Below are positions 1-10,200 of a stretch of 64,000 bases of DNA, in pieces. Origin of the DNA: Candidatus Microthrix parvicella Bio17-1. GTDB taxonomy: Bacteria; Actinomycetota; Acidimicrobiia; Acidimicrobiales; Microtrichaceae. Below the pieces are notes generated by a model. That model did not search any database. It had not been told where the DNA came from and saw nothing but the letters and a program-made list of their open reading frames with translations. Within the stretch, counting starts at the first letter, position 1, and every line of letters begins with the position of its first letter. The stretch is taken from assembly GCF_000299415.1 (NCBI RefSeq), contig NZ_AMPG01000004.1:124001-188000 (forward strand). The letters run 5' to 3'. Both the position numbers and the translations under genes were made by a program.

Positions 1-1386
1 GATTGGCGCGAGGTCTACGAGGACTTTCCCGCCGGTTCGCTGGAGGCGCAGGCCAGTCGCTGCATGGACTGTGGGGTTCCTTTCTGCAATCAGGGCTGTC
101 CGCTGGGCAACCTGATCCCCGACTGGAACGACCTGATCTACCGCAGCCGGTGGAGCGAGGCCATCGAGGCGCTGCACGCCACCAACAACTTTCCCGACTT
201 CACCGGGCGACTCTGCCCCGCCCCATGCGAATCGGCATGCGTGCTGGGCATCAATGCCGACCCGGTCACGATCAAGCAGGTGGAGTTTGAGATCATCGAT
301 CGGGCCTGGGAGGAGGGCTGGGTTCGCCCGGTGCCGCCCGGCCACCTGACCGGAAAATCGGTCGCCGTGGTGGGCTCCGGCCCGGCGGGGCTGGCGGCGG
401 CCCAACAGCTCACCCGGGCGGGCCACCTGGTGACCGTCTACGAGCGCGCCGACCGCGTCGGTGGTCTGCTCCGCTACGGCATTCCCGAGTTCAAGCTGGA
501 GAAGCGGGTGATCGACCGGCGCCTGGCTCAGATGCGGGCCGAGGGCACCAGGTTTGTCACCAACACCGACGTGGGCGTCGACGTCTCGGCGGCCGAACTT
601 CGCAGCGGCTGTGACGCCGTGGTGTTGGCCGGCGGGGCCACCAACTGGCGTGACCTGCCCATCCCGGGTCGCGAGGCCACGGGCGTGTATCAGGCGATGG
701 AGTACCTGCCGCTCTCCAACCGTGTGCAGGAGGGCGACTTTGACGAGCCGTCGATCTCGGCCAGGGGCAAGGCGGTGGTGATCATCGGCGGCGGTGACAC
801 GGGGGCCGACTGCCTTGGCACGGCCCTCCGCCAAGGGGCCACGTCGGTGCACCAGTTCGAGATCATGGAGCGGCCCCCCGACCTACGCTCCGATGCCCAC
901 CCCTGGCCCGGCTGGCCGTTTACCTACAAGGTGTCCTCAGCTCATCAGGAAGGGGGCGAACGCATCTATGCGGTGTCGACCAAGGCATTCCTCCTCGACG
1001 ACGCCGGCCGCCTGCGGGGGCTGCGCTACGTCGAAGTGGAACAGCACCTGGTCGATGGGCGCCCCAGCTTCGATGAGGTGCCGGGCACCGAGACCGAACT
1101 GCCGGTGGAACTGGCGTTCCTGGCCATGGGCTTCACCGGACCCGATGAGTCACCGCTGCTGGCTCAACTTGGGGTGGAACGCGACGCCCGGTCCAACGTG
1201 GCACGCGACGACACCTACTCCAGCAGCGTCGACGGGGTGTACGTGTGCGGCGACATGGGTCGGGGACAGAGCCTGATCGTGTGGGCCATCGCCGAAGGGC
1301 GAGCCTGCGCTGCGTCGGTGGACAGGGCGCTGATGGGCCACACCGACCTTCCTTCGCCGGTCCTGCCGGGCGACCGCCCCCTGTAG
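1..1386 (+). CDS. gltD: glutamate synthase (NADPH) small subunit, 5'-truncated
   Basis: The reading frame is open from the first base, so the start lies outside the window; about 30 N-terminal residues appear to be missing compared with the family. The first visible residues match the usual GltD lead-in (DWREVYEDFP), followed by the first cysteine cluster (CMDCGVPFCNQGC) and the second (CPAPCESAC), which bind Fe-S clusters. A dinucleotide-binding motif (GSGPAGLAAA) binds FAD, and a second one (IIGGGDTGADC) binds NADPH. The C-terminal CGDMGRGQSLIVWAI segment is the conserved FAD-contacting end. The enzyme passes electrons from NADPH to the large subunit GltB, which turns glutamine plus 2-oxoglutarate into two glutamates. 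gltB is probably just upstream of the window. Identification is secure; only the start is unseen. Confidence 0.96.
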   Translation, partial: DWREVYEDFPAGSLEAQASRCMDCGVPFCNQGCPLGNLIPDWNDLIYRSRWSEAIEALHATNNFPDFTGRLCPAPCESACVLGINADPVTIKQVEFEIIDRAWEEGWVRPVPPGHLTGKSVAVVGSGPAGLAAAQQLTRAGHLVTVYERADRVGGLLRYGIPEFKLEKRVIDRRLAQMRAEGTRFVTNTDVGVDVSAAELRSGCDAVVLAGGATNWRDLPIPGREATGVYQAMEYLPLSNRVQEGDFDEPSISARGKAVVIIGGGDTGADCLGTALRQGATSVHQFEIMERPPDLRSDAHPWPGWPFTYKVSSAHQEGGERIYAVSTKAFLLDDAGRLRGLRYVEVEQHLVDGRPSFDEVPGTETELPVELAFLAMGFTGPDESPLLAQLGVERDARSNVARDDTYSSSVDGVYVCGDMGRGQSLIVWAIAEGRACAASVDRALMGHTDLPSPVLPGDRPL

Positions 1387-1498
1387 GTACCCAGCCACCG
1401 CCCTCCTGAGGACGGAAGCCTCACAACCCCTGGCCTTTGTCCGATGGAACGAGGACGGTCCACCACGGCTCGTCGGCTCGGAATCGGGAGAAGCGTCG

Positions 1499-3337
1499 AT
1501 GAAGACTCGCTTGAGGGTTGGGAGACGACTCCTTGTCGTCGTTGCCGTGCCCCTCATTGCACTGGGTGTGCTCACCGCCGTCTTCGTGAGCGGGCAGCGT
1601 GAGCAGCGCTCCTTGGCGCTCAACGACCGTGCGCTGGTTCGTGCGTTCGCCGACGCTGGGCGGGCTCAGGCGGCCCTGCGGGCCGAGCAGGTGCTGTCGG
1701 CGTCCTTCATGGCCTCCGGTGATCCCGCAACGGCCGACCAACTCGCCGGCGCTCGATCGACCACCGACGAGGCCTTCGCCAGGTCGACGGCCGGCCTGGC
1801 TGCGGTTCACGTCGAGGACCCGGACGGCAGCGTTGCCCGGCTGAGTGCCCGGTACCGCGCCATGGTGTCGGAACTGCCCAACGTTCGATCCCTGGTGGAG
1901 AACACAGGTCAGGACGACGCCGTCGATCGCCTTGAGGACCTCGCCACCCGAGCCGATATCGCAACCGAAATGAGCACGTCCCTGGCCGGCGCCACCAGCC
2001 CGGCCATCGACCTTTCGGCCGGCCTCGTGCTGGACCAGACCATGGCGGCCAACGGCAGCCGGTTCGCCTACGCCGTGCTGGTCAGCGCCCCCGGTGAGGT
2101 CGACAAGGTGGCCCAGGACCGGTTCGAGGTTGCAGGTGAGCGCCTCGATGCGCTGAACCTGACGTCCCGCACCACGCCGGCCGATGCCGCCGAACGGGCA
2201 ATTCTCAACCGTGCGCGACACACCGAGGCGGTCCGTCATGCCGACGGGCTGATGCAAGCCTTGGATACGAAGGCACCCGCCGACGAGCGCCCCACCGACT
2301 CGGCCAAGCTCGGCTCCGATGCCGTGGCCGCCATCATGGCCTTCGATACGGCCCAGACCGAGGTGCTGGACTTGGCGCTGAACGCGTCGGCGGTGCGGGT
2401 CGCTGAGGCCACCGACACGATCTGGATGGTCGTGGCCATCGCCGCCGCAGGCCTGGTGTTGACCGCACTGGTTGCCTGGGGCGTCAAGCGCTCGCTGGAC
2501 AACCCGGGCATCGTCCCGCCGAAGATCAACGACCTCGGTCCGGCGGGTGCCGATGCGTGGATCAACCTGGCCCGGCGCAACCAGGGCCTGCTCGACCGCC
2601 AGATTCGATACCTCGACTCCCTGGAATCAACCGAGCAGGATCCGGATCAGCTGGAGCGACTGTTCCATCTCGACCATCTCGCCACCCGCATGCGCAGAAA
2701 CGAGGCGTCGATGTTGCTCCTGGCCGGGGCCGAACCATGCAGACAACGCTCCAGGTCGGTGCTGCTCACCGACGTGGTGAGGGCGGCCATCGGGGAGGTT
2801 GAGGACTATCAACGTCTCGATCTTGGCGAGATGGCGAAGGCGAACGTGCGTGGCAGCGCCGCTGCAGACCTGACCCACCTGTTGTCCGAGCTGATGGAGA
2901 ACAGCACCCGGCACTCGTCGCCGGAAACCACCGTGGGGGTGGCCGGCCGGACCACCCCCGACGGTGGCTACGCCGTGACCCTGACCGACGACGGACCGGG
3001 CATGGACGCCGAACTCATGTCGGAGGTCAACGAACGGCTCGCCTCCCCGCCGGAAGTGGGCCCGAGCATGGGGTCGGGCCCTTCGCTTGGTTTCCTGGTG
3101 GTCGCAGCACTGGCGGCCCGGCACCGGATTTCGGTGCGATTGTTGCCGGGCCGGGCCGGGGGCGTGATCGCAGCGGTGACGTTGCCCATGCACCTGGTGG
3201 AGCCGATTGCGGCGCCTGAGGGCGGGCCAGGCCCGAACGCATCTCCAAAGAACGCCGAGGCCCACCCGGTTGTGCCCGGTCAGTCGCTGCCGGTTCGGGG
3301 CCATGGCGCCGCGCTTCGGGCAGAAGTTGGTCGCTGA
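1499..3337 (+). CDS. conservon-type (CvnA-like) membrane sensor histidine kinase
   Basis: A 612-residue protein with the CvnA layout known from Streptomyces conservons. Residues about 9-30 form a membrane segment. A roughly 280-residue extracellular helical region resembling nitrate/nitrite-sensing (NIT) domains follows. A second membrane segment lies at about 308-330, then a helix around H390/H393 (FHLDHLATRMRRN), the signature of this family. The ATPase domain has an N box near E464-N468 (ELMENSTRHS) and a G box DDGPGM. The C-terminus is a Pro/Gly-rich tail. ATG at 1499 follows GGGAG by 8 bases. The gene is 2 bases upstream of a fused DUF742-GTPase gene, so the two are probably co-translated. 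Whether it phosphorylates a partner is unknown: conservon kinases usually signal through the CvnB/C/D proteins on the membrane rather than a classical response regulator, and no response regulator is nearby. Confidence 0.85.
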   Translation: MKTRLRVGRRLLVVVAVPLIALGVLTAVFVSGQREQRSLALNDRALVRAFADAGRAQAALRAEQVLSASFMASGDPATADQLAGARSTTDEAFARSTAGLAAVHVEDPDGSVARLSARYRAMVSELPNVRSLVENTGQDDAVDRLEDLATRADIATEMSTSLAGATSPAIDLSAGLVLDQTMAANGSRFAYAVLVSAPGEVDKVAQDRFEVAGERLDALNLTSRTTPADAAERAILNRARHTEAVRHADGLMQALDTKAPADERPTDSAKLGSDAVAAIMAFDTAQTEVLDLALNASAVRVAEATDTIWMVVAIAAAGLVLTALVAWGVKRSLDNPGIVPPKINDLGPAGADAWINLARRNQGLLDRQIRYLDSLESTEQDPDQLERLFHLDHLATRMRRNEASMLLLAGAEPCRQRSRSVLLTDVVRAAIGEVEDYQRLDLGEMAKANVRGSAAADLTHLLSELMENSTRHSSPETTVGVAGRTTPDGGYAVTLTDDGPGMDAELMSEVNERLASPPEVGPSMGSGPSLGFLVVAALAARHRISVRLLPGRAGGVIAAVTLPMHLVEPIAAPEGGPGPNASPKNAEAHPVVPGQSLPVRGHGAALRAEVGR

Positions 3338-3339
3338 CG

Positions 3340-4194
3340 ATGTTGGACCACCCCTCACCCGAGGTTGACAACGGCGACCACGAGCCGCATCTGGGTGGGC
3401 GCCTCATTCGCCCCTACTCGGTCACGAAGGGTCGAACCCGGCCTTGCTTCGACATCCCAATCGAAACGTTGGTGCGCTCAACCGGGCGAGCGGCCGCCCC
3501 CACCCTCGGCGCTGAGGAGCGTTCGATCCTGGCTCTGCTCCGCGGGCCGATCTCGCTTGCCCAGATCGCGGCCCGCCGAGGTTTGGGCCTGGGTGTGGTG
3601 CGGGTGCTGGTGGCCGACCTGGTTGTTTCGGGCATGGTCGAGACCGTTGAGAGCCGAGCGGCGCGGTCTGGTCGACAGGCTGAAGCGCCCTCCGGATCGA
3701 TGACCCCGCCGCCCCCGGTGACGGTTCCCGTGAAGATCGTGGTCGCCGGAGGCCTCGGCGTGGGTAAAACCACCTTCATCAACTCGGTTTCAGAGACTGA
3801 ACCCCGGACCGCCGAGGCGGCGACGGACGTTGGTCGGGTCACCCTGGGCGACGACCTGATCGTTCATCTCTTCGGGGCCCCGCAACAGGAGCGCCTGCTC
3901 TCGGGATGGGACGACCTGATCTGTGGAGCGCTCGGCGCGGTGGTGCTGGTCGACACCGGTCGGCTCTCAGACTCGTTCCTGGTGATCGACTCGTTCGAGC
4001 GGAGCGGCCTCCCGTTCGTCGTCGCAGTGAACTGCTTCTATGCCAACGCCTACCATTCGCTCGTGGAGGTTCGAGAGGCACTGACCGTGGCTGCCGGCGT
4101 CCCGATCTTCTACACCGATGCCAGAAGGAACGGCGCCACCAGGAACAGCCTGCTGCAACTGGTGCAGTACGCACGGAGTCGGGCGGCGAGCTGA
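3340..4194 (+). CDS. DUF742-GTPase fusion (CvnC-CvnD type)
   Basis: 284 residues combining two conservon components that are normally separate. Residues about 20-105 match CvnC/DUF742 (RLIRPYSVTKGRTRP, then a winged-helix-like stretch ending VRVLVADLVVSG). A Ser/Pro-rich linker (about 112-130) leads to a CvnD-like small GTPase. It has a P-loop GGLGVGKTT at 137-145, a core LFGAPQQER at 177-185 and VVAVNCF near 228-233. Compared with the usual family sequence the stretch between P-loop and core is short and lacks the Thr-rich switch I, and the invariant Gly of the G3-like PGQ motif is Gln182. GTP turnover may therefore be impaired; this is inference. There is no roadblock (CvnB) gene on either side: a leftward gene begins its 3' end 45 bases downstream. 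The start ATG lies 2 bases after the kinase stop. Confidence 0.82.
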   Translation: MLDHPSPEVDNGDHEPHLGGRLIRPYSVTKGRTRPCFDIPIETLVRSTGRAAAPTLGAEERSILALLRGPISLAQIAARRGLGLGVVRVLVADLVVSGMVETVESRAARSGRQAEAPSGSMTPPPPVTVPVKIVVAGGLGVGKTTFINSVSETEPRTAEAATDVGRVTLGDDLIVHLFGAPQQERLLSGWDDLICGALGAVVLVDTGRLSDSFLVIDSFERSGLPFVVAVNCFYANAYHSLVEVREALTVAAGVPIFYTDARRNGATRNSLLQLVQYARSRAAS

Positions 4195-4239
4195 CCCCAC
4201 GCCCGCACCGAGGGCGAATCGTCGAAGCTTGGCGAAGCC

Positions 4240-5046
4240 CTACGTTGGGACCGGAGGGTCGGTCGGTGGGCCGGCGAACGCCTGGGCCTGGGTCATCCAA
4301 CCGAGGGCATCGTCCCCCACGACCCGAAGCGAGGTGTCGTCGACGTGACGGCGTTGGGTGACCACCAGGCAGAACTCCTCGGCGTCACCGGTGACCTGCT
4401 GGGCGGCATGCTCGGGTCCGAAGGTCCACCGCTCGCCACCAGGGCCATCGAGTTGAACCCGCAGTTCGGTCACCGGAGCATCCATGCCCCGGTTGACATA
4501 CGACCAGCCCCGGGTGAGAAACCCCAAACGCGCGATGTGGGCCAGGCGAGCGGTCGGTTCCCGAGCCACCCCGACCGCGTCACAGACGTCTTGGCCGTGG
4601 GCCCACACCTCCATCAGCCGGGCGGTCAGAAACGAACGCGAACTCATCGACGGTCCGAACCACGGCACCCGGTCACCATCGTCGAGTGACATGGCTGCGT
4701 CGCTCAGTTGGCTGCGGCCCCGCCGCCAGGTCGCCAGGAGCTCCGCCGGTGTCAGCACCCGATACTGCTCCAGCGTGTGACGGTCCATCGCCTCGGCGCT
4801 GTCCGCTGCCGAGCCGGTGCCCAAGGCGCCGATCAGCGCCTCCACCTCGGCGGTGAACGCGTCCGGGTCGCCCATCGCCGTCACGGCCGCACGATCGAAA
4901 TAGGTGAGGTGGGCCACCTGATCGGCGACGCTCCAGCGCGGGCTCGGGGTTTGGAGTGACCACTGCTCGTCGGTCAACGGAGCCAGCACGTCGTCCAGCG
5001 CCTGTTGCTCGGCGGTCAGGTCACGGTTCAGTTCTTCGGTGTTCAA
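4240..5046 (-). CDS. TIGR03084/MDMPI-type metal-binding protein (DinB fold)
   Basis: 268 residues resembling the actinobacterial TIGR03084 family, related to mycothiol-dependent maleylpyruvate isomerase. The N-terminal half is a four-helix DinB-like bundle. The metal triad typical of the fold is visible as H46 (DQVAHL) and E146/H150 (LMEVWAHGQDV, an E-x3-H). The C-terminal half (about 190-268) is a smaller alpha/beta domain like the family's second domain. Members are thought to carry out thiol-dependent chemistry with mycothiol, but the substrate cannot be told. I chose TTG at 5046 because GGAG lies about 8 bases upstream and the family similarity begins there; longer in-frame extensions run into the divergent gene. 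Neighbours are unrelated, so context does not help. Confidence 0.75.
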   Translation of the reverse strand: MNTEELNRDLTAEQQALDDVLAPLTDEQWSLQTPSPRWSVADQVAHLTYFDRAAVTAMGDPDAFTAEVEALIGALGTGSAADSAEAMDRHTLEQYRVLTPAELLATWRRGRSQLSDAAMSLDDGDRVPWFGPSMSSRSFLTARLMEVWAHGQDVCDAVGVAREPTARLAHIARLGFLTRGWSYVNRGMDAPVTELRVQLDGPGGERWTFGPEHAAQQVTGDAEEFCLVVTQRRHVDDTSLRVVGDDALGWMTQAQAFAGPPTDPPVPT

Positions 5047-5118
5047 CGCTGTGTCTCCAACTCGACGGCCCCCGGCTTCATTTGGCGGGACCGTACCAGC
5101 CCGGGGGAAGCTGAGCGC

Positions 5119-6018
5119 GTGCAACGATTCACCGGGCTGCTGATCCATCGGAACGCATCGGATTCGCTGCTTGGCGTCTTGGACTCGTGGCTGCTGCAAG
5201 CCGGCCTGGAGCGGCTGATCGTGGTTGACAACGGCTCCGGCGCGGACCACCTCAAGGCCATACGCGAGGCCATGGCGGCCCACGCGGGGGGCCCGGTGGC
5301 CATCGAGCTGTTGGAAGCGGGCGGGAACCTGGGGTTCGGCCCCGGCGCCAACGCAGGGCTCAGGCATTGGTTGACCACCCACGACACCCAATGGGTGGCG
5401 TTGGCGCCCCATGACGCCGCACCGGCCGACGATTGCCTGGCGCTCATGGGGGCTGCGCTCGGGCGACGCCCCCGGGCGGGCCTCGCCTGTGCCGACGTGG
5501 GCGATGGCTCGATCCCCGTGATGGACCCGTATTTTGGAGGTTTGGTGATGAAACCTCGAAGTGACGCTGGGGCGCCCGGCCCAGATGGGTGGGAGGAGGT
5601 GGACTACCCCCACGGCACGCTGATGGTGGCCCGCCGGGCGACGCTGGAGGAGATCGGCCTGTTCGACGAGCGATACTTTGCGTACTGCGAGGAGGCCGAC
5701 CTGGGCATCCGTGCCCGCCGGCACCATTGGAGGGTCGGCCTGGTTCGCGGGGCCCGCGTGACCAACACCCATCTGGGCTCCAGCGTGGCGCTGGTCGATT
5801 ACCTACAGCACCGCAACACGTTGCTGCTGGTGCGCACCCACTCGGGCCGTTACCACGCGTTCATACGGCTGTTGATCAGCGCCTACCAGCTGCTCGATGG
5901 AAGCGTGCGCCCGACGCGTCGGCCACTGGTGTTTGACGCCGCAGCTCGCCGTGACGGGGTCAGGGACTACCTGCGGCACCGCTTTGGCCCGCCTCCGAGC
6001 CGGTACCTTGGCCGGTAG
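5119..6018 (+). CDS. GT2-family glycosyltransferase, WbbL-like
   Basis: 299 residues with the GT-A fold order of rhamnosyltransferase-like GT2 enzymes. An N-terminal strand leads to VVDNGSG (nucleotide-sugar binding). GGNLGFGPGANAG is the typical glycine-rich N-x-G-F-G-x-G-x-N motif. A substrate/acceptor region LMVARRATLEEIGLFDERYF precedes CEEADLGIR, the E-x-D-L motif near the catalytic base. No membrane segment is evident. GTG at 5119 follows GGGGAAG by about 9 bases; an upstream in-frame ATG at 5005 would overlap the divergent gene and adds residues unlike the family. WbbL of mycobacteria adds rhamnose to the arabinogalactan linker, and this gene points at an AftD-containing cluster, so a role in envelope glycan assembly is a reasonable inference. 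The donor sugar is not determinable. Confidence 0.82.
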   Translation: MQRFTGLLIHRNASDSLLGVLDSWLLQAGLERLIVVDNGSGADHLKAIREAMAAHAGGPVAIELLEAGGNLGFGPGANAGLRHWLTTHDTQWVALAPHDAAPADDCLALMGAALGRRPRAGLACADVGDGSIPVMDPYFGGLVMKPRSDAGAPGPDGWEEVDYPHGTLMVARRATLEEIGLFDERYFAYCEEADLGIRARRHHWRVGLVRGARVTNTHLGSSVALVDYLQHRNTLLLVRTHSGRYHAFIRLLISAYQLLDGSVRPTRRPLVFDAAARRDGVRDYLRHRFGPPPSRYLGR

Positions 6019-6028
6019 CGCGGGCTAC
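6015..6028. terminator. small dyad spanning both convergent stop codons
   Basis: GTAGC (6015-6019) and GCTAC (6024-6028) form a 5-bp stem with a 4-base loop. The TAG stop of the rightward GT2 gene and the TAG stop of the leftward GT4 gene both lie inside it. It could act as a weak bidirectional terminator. There is no T tract, so confidence is low. Confidence 0.28.
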
Positions 6029-7260
6029 GCCCCGCCGGTGGGTCGAGCAGAACTCACCGAGCCGGTGCAGAGCACCTCGAGGTTGGCGATGGCGGTGTGT
6101 TCCCAGGTGAGCTCTGCGGCCCGGGCGAGCGCGCCGGCCTGAAGCCTGGCCCGCAACGTGGCGTCGCCAAGCAGGCGAACCAGGCCGTCGGTGAGCCCCT
6201 CCTCACCGTCACAGAGCAGCCCACTGAGTTCGTCTCGGGTGGCGTCGGAGTGACCGGCGATGTTGGTGACGACCGCCGGGGTACCGCACGCCGCCGCCTC
6301 GGTGAGGGTCATGCCCCAGCCCTCCCGTTCTGACGCCGATGCCACGCACCATGCGGATCGGTACAGCCCAATGAGCTCGTCGTCGCTGACGTGGCCGGCC
6401 AGCCGAACCCAGTGGTGACCACCAACCTCGTCGATGGTGGCCACCACGTCGGGCCGGGTGTAGCCCTCACCGACGATCACCAACTGCAGGTCGCCGATGC
6501 GCTCTCGGGCGCGAGCAGCCGCGCGAATCAACATGGGAAAGCGCTTGACCGGCGCCAGGCGTCCCACCGCCACCACCAAAGGGGTGTCGGAACGTGACCC
6601 ACCGGGGCTGTAGCGGGCATCGATGCCGGGCTCGACCACCCCGACACGCGCGCGATCAAAACCGAGTTCGTCGATCAACTCTGCTTCCGATGACTGCGAC
6701 AGCGTGACGACCGGGACGCGTCGATAGAGCGGGGGAGCGAGGCGTTCCTCCAACAGCCGACCGACCCGGCCCAGCGTGTCGCCCAACGCCATGTTCCACA
6801 TGGGGCCGTGCACGTGATGCAACCACACCGCGTGCGGGCCCCGCCACCACAGCGGTGAGGCGAAGGGCATGCCGTTCCAGATTTCGACCAGCGCATCGCA
6901 GGGGCCGTGTCGTCCGGTGATCTCGGCTGCCGCAGCACGAGGAAAGACGCCGTACCGAGACCCGCGGCGCACCACCCGGTAGCCGTCTCGAAAACCCACG
7001 GCGCTTCGCCCCACCGATGCCGAGGAACGCATGGTGATCTCGAGGCCGGCCTGGGCCCACAGGGCCGCCACGGTCGAGGCATGCACCTCCGACCCACCGG
7101 CCTCGTCGTCGTCCAGGTCACGCCAGCCCAGCATGTGGATTCGACGAACTCCGGCCTGGTCGGCCAACTCCACCATGCGTGCCCGGCCGGCGTCGCTCAG
7201 CGGGCCCGCATCGACCGTCGGGCCGGTGGAAATCGGCGCATTCAACGACGTTTCGGTCAA
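6025..7260 (-). CDS. GT4-family glycosyltransferase
   Basis: 411 residues with a GT-B fold. The N-terminal domain includes a GGSEVHAS motif that binds acceptor or donor near the start, as in many GT4 enzymes. The C-terminal domain begins around VVAVGRLAPVKRFPMLI, and the donor-binding region reads REGWGMTLTEAAACGTPAV with the paired Glu residues of the EX7E-type motif. The start is taken as TTG at 7260: GGAGGAA sits 5 bases upstream, and TTGA overlaps the TGA stop of the upstream AftD-like gene by 4 bases, implying translational coupling. It is the last gene of the leftward envelope-glycan operon. The sugar transferred is unknown; mannose or another hexose on a polyprenyl or surface glycan acceptor would fit. 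Confidence 0.85.
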   Translation of the reverse strand: MTETSLNAPISTGPTVDAGPLSDAGRARMVELADQAGVRRIHMLGWRDLDDDEAGGSEVHASTVAALWAQAGLEITMRSSASVGRSAVGFRDGYRVVRRGSRYGVFPRAAAAEITGRHGPCDALVEIWNGMPFASPLWWRGPHAVWLHHVHGPMWNMALGDTLGRVGRLLEERLAPPLYRRVPVVTLSQSSEAELIDELGFDRARVGVVEPGIDARYSPGGSRSDTPLVVAVGRLAPVKRFPMLIRAAARARERIGDLQLVIVGEGYTRPDVVATIDEVGGHHWVRLAGHVSDDELIGLYRSAWCVASASEREGWGMTLTEAAACGTPAVVTNIAGHSDATRDELSGLLCDGEEGLTDGLVRLLGDATLRARLQAGALARAAELTWEHTAIANLEVLCTGSVSSARPTGGA

Positions 7261-10200
7261 GGTTCTTCCTCCGTATCGTCCATGGTTCGGCGCCAACCAC
7301 CGAGCAGGCCCTCGACCAGCACGTCGACGGCAACCATGGCCAGGGAGACCAAAACCAGCAGGTGAGCGGCCGGGAACAGGTTGGGCCACTCAAAGCCCAG
7401 TTCGTAGCCGTTGCGCAACTGCTTGGCGATCACGTACAACGCACCGAGGGCGTATCCGCCGACGCCCACCGCCCGAAGAACCGGCCACGTGGCAGGTCGG
7501 ACCAACACGGCAAACGTGAGGACGCCTGCGAGCACGCCGATCGGAACGCCAAAAGCCGCGATGCCCGCCAAGCCGGCGATCACGGCCACCACAGCGGCCT
7601 TGAGGGCCGGGCGCGGCACGCCGAATCGGTCCATGGGTGGAAGCGCCAGTACCCGCGACACCCGGGCTCCGGCCAGGTTGCGTCGCCCGGCGAGCAGGTT
7701 CGGGTCGAACGCCGCAACCGCCAGGGTGATCAGCACTCCGAACAGCGAGAGCGCCAAGGCAATCCAGACGGTTCGTTGCGGGGTCCACTCGACGACGAAT
7801 GTGGCGTCCGGGCCGACCTTGGCGGGATCGATCCTCCACCCGTTGGCGAAGCCGTTGACCAGGGTTGAGGGCCCCAGGTCGGTGCCGTCGGACGTGGTGA
7901 GGTGCCACCCCGGATTGAACGACTGGCCCATGACCAACCAATACGGCTCGGTGGCATCGGAGACCGATGCCCGGTACGTGAGGCGGGAGGTTCGTTTGGT
8001 GGTGGTGGCCGGTGGAGCAGCGGTTGGGCCTTGCGGTTGCACCCCGGCCTGCGTCGGGCGGTCGGGCGACGTTGGCGTCACGGCCGAACCACCGGCGGCC
8101 GACCGAAGCCACAGCTCGTCGATGTCCACGCCCGTCTTGAGGCCGGGGGTGGTGCGCAGCAACGATGGCTTGGGGCCCAACTCGATGGTGGGCGCCGCGG
8201 CCTTCGACCCGCCGGTGTCGCAGCTGCGAATGGGCACCGGAATTCTGTCGAGGAGGTCGTCGGTGGTTGCGTCGAGCACGATCCCAACGGGAGTGCCGTC
8301 GAGCGAGAGCAGATCCTTGCGGCACGTGGGCGCCAGGCGCGGCGGGGCGGGCGGCACGGTTGGGCCTCCCCAGCCCACCTCGGCGATACCGATCGGCAGG
8401 TTCACCGTTGAGTGGCTGAACCACTCACGGGTGCTTCGAGGCCGAACCTGGTCGATCACCAGGCGCAGGCTCGTCCCGCTCACGGACTTGGGCAACGCCA
8501 ACCGAACGGTGGTGGTGTCACCGCGCTGGTCACCCGGCTCGGCGGCTGGGATGTCGATGGGGGCACCGGCACCGTCGGCGCCTTCGAGATGGATGACCGA
8601 TGGCGTGGAATGCCGGCCGTCGTTGAGGTAGGTGAACTGGAGGTCGTTCACCGTGATCGCCTTGGGATACTCAAAGTTCAGCCAGAGGCCGGCGCCTTGG
8701 TTGACCGGTCCCTGCCAGGCGGTGGACGTGTCACCGTCGTTGGCCGAGGCGGAACGAGCCCGAAGGTTGGGCAGCCGGGCCTTCGAGGACGCTGTGACAC
8801 CGCCGTTGGAGGCGTCGGGGATGCCCAGAATGGCGTCGATGCTCTCGTCGGGTTGCTCCAACGGCACCCGAGCCAGCCCCTCGACGCCGAAGGTGCGCGT
8901 GGCGGGCACCGACAGGGTTCGCACCATCGACGGCTCTTCGTCGTCGAGCACAACCTCCTCCGGATTGGCTGCGGCCCGCTTCAGCACGATGGCCAGCGGA
9001 CGGTTGGTGCCGGCGACGCCAAGCGTGTCCAACAGGTCCGTCGGCGGGCGAACCACATCCTCAAGGGTGGTGTCGGCCACCTTGAGCTCGGCGATGCCCA
9101 CCTCGGACACCTTGCCGTAGTCGGCCAACTCACCCACGTTGGTGTCGAGAATCTCCAAACGGAGTCGCTTGAAGGTTCGCTTCGGGAAGTCGATCACCTG
9201 ACCTTCCGGGCTCAGCGACTCCTCGCCCAGGTCAACATGAATCGGGTCGGTGAAAACGCCCGAACCATCGTCGAAGCTGAGCTCCACCTCGGTCATGTAG
9301 CGGTTCACCTTGCGCTGGCTCTGCACGAGGGTGGCCGTGTCGGTGGTGACCGGGGAGTCCCAGGTGAGTTGCAGCGCATCCTCGGTCAGCTTGCCGAACG
9401 CGCCGGTTCGCCACGCCGTACGCAGCGAGCCGTCGACCGCGAAGGCGGGCTTGTCGCCCGGGGTGTAGCTGACCCCGTTCCCGTAGGTGGTGGCGTCAAC
9501 GGTGGCTCCGCCGCGGGTCTCCACCACGCTCTGTGTGTCGGTGCCGGCATCCGGGAACACATCCAGGCGGTTGTCGGTGACGTCGGGGATGATCGGCTTG
9601 CGGTCGGCCCGCTCGGTGTAACCGCGGTTTTCGCGCACCGAACCCCATCGCAGACCCTGCTTGCGGTTGGAATCGGTGACCACCAGTTCGGCCCCCGGTT
9701 CGGCGGCCAGCGCGCGGAGCGCGTCGGGATCGTCGGCGAAGGTCGCGGAATAGAAGACCGGGCGGTCAGGGTCGACCAGGTTGGCGCCGGCGGCGGACAC
9801 CAGGCCGTGGGCGTCGCCCGCCACCAGTAGCGGGGCATCCGCCGACTCGGTGCGCAGCATCGGCCGAGGATCCTCCACCGGAAAGACACCGACCGAGGGC
9901 GGGTCCGGCAGCGTCGGGTCCATGCCCAGTTCGATCTCGTCGATCAGCGGGACGACGGGATCGGGCGCGTCGGACACGTCGGGGCCGAACCACTCGGGAT
10001 CGCCCAGGCCCGATACTTGAAGCATCTGGTCCCAGAACTTTCGCGGCCGGGGTGAGCGGTACCGTCCGAAGCGAAGGTCGTTCCGGGTGACCAGGTCGCC
10101 CACCGACATCATCTGCAATATGGGGCCGAGCGCGGCAGGGTTGACCGTGCCCTCCTGGTAGGGCAGGTCGACCGCCATCATCAATTGGGCCGAAGCGAAC

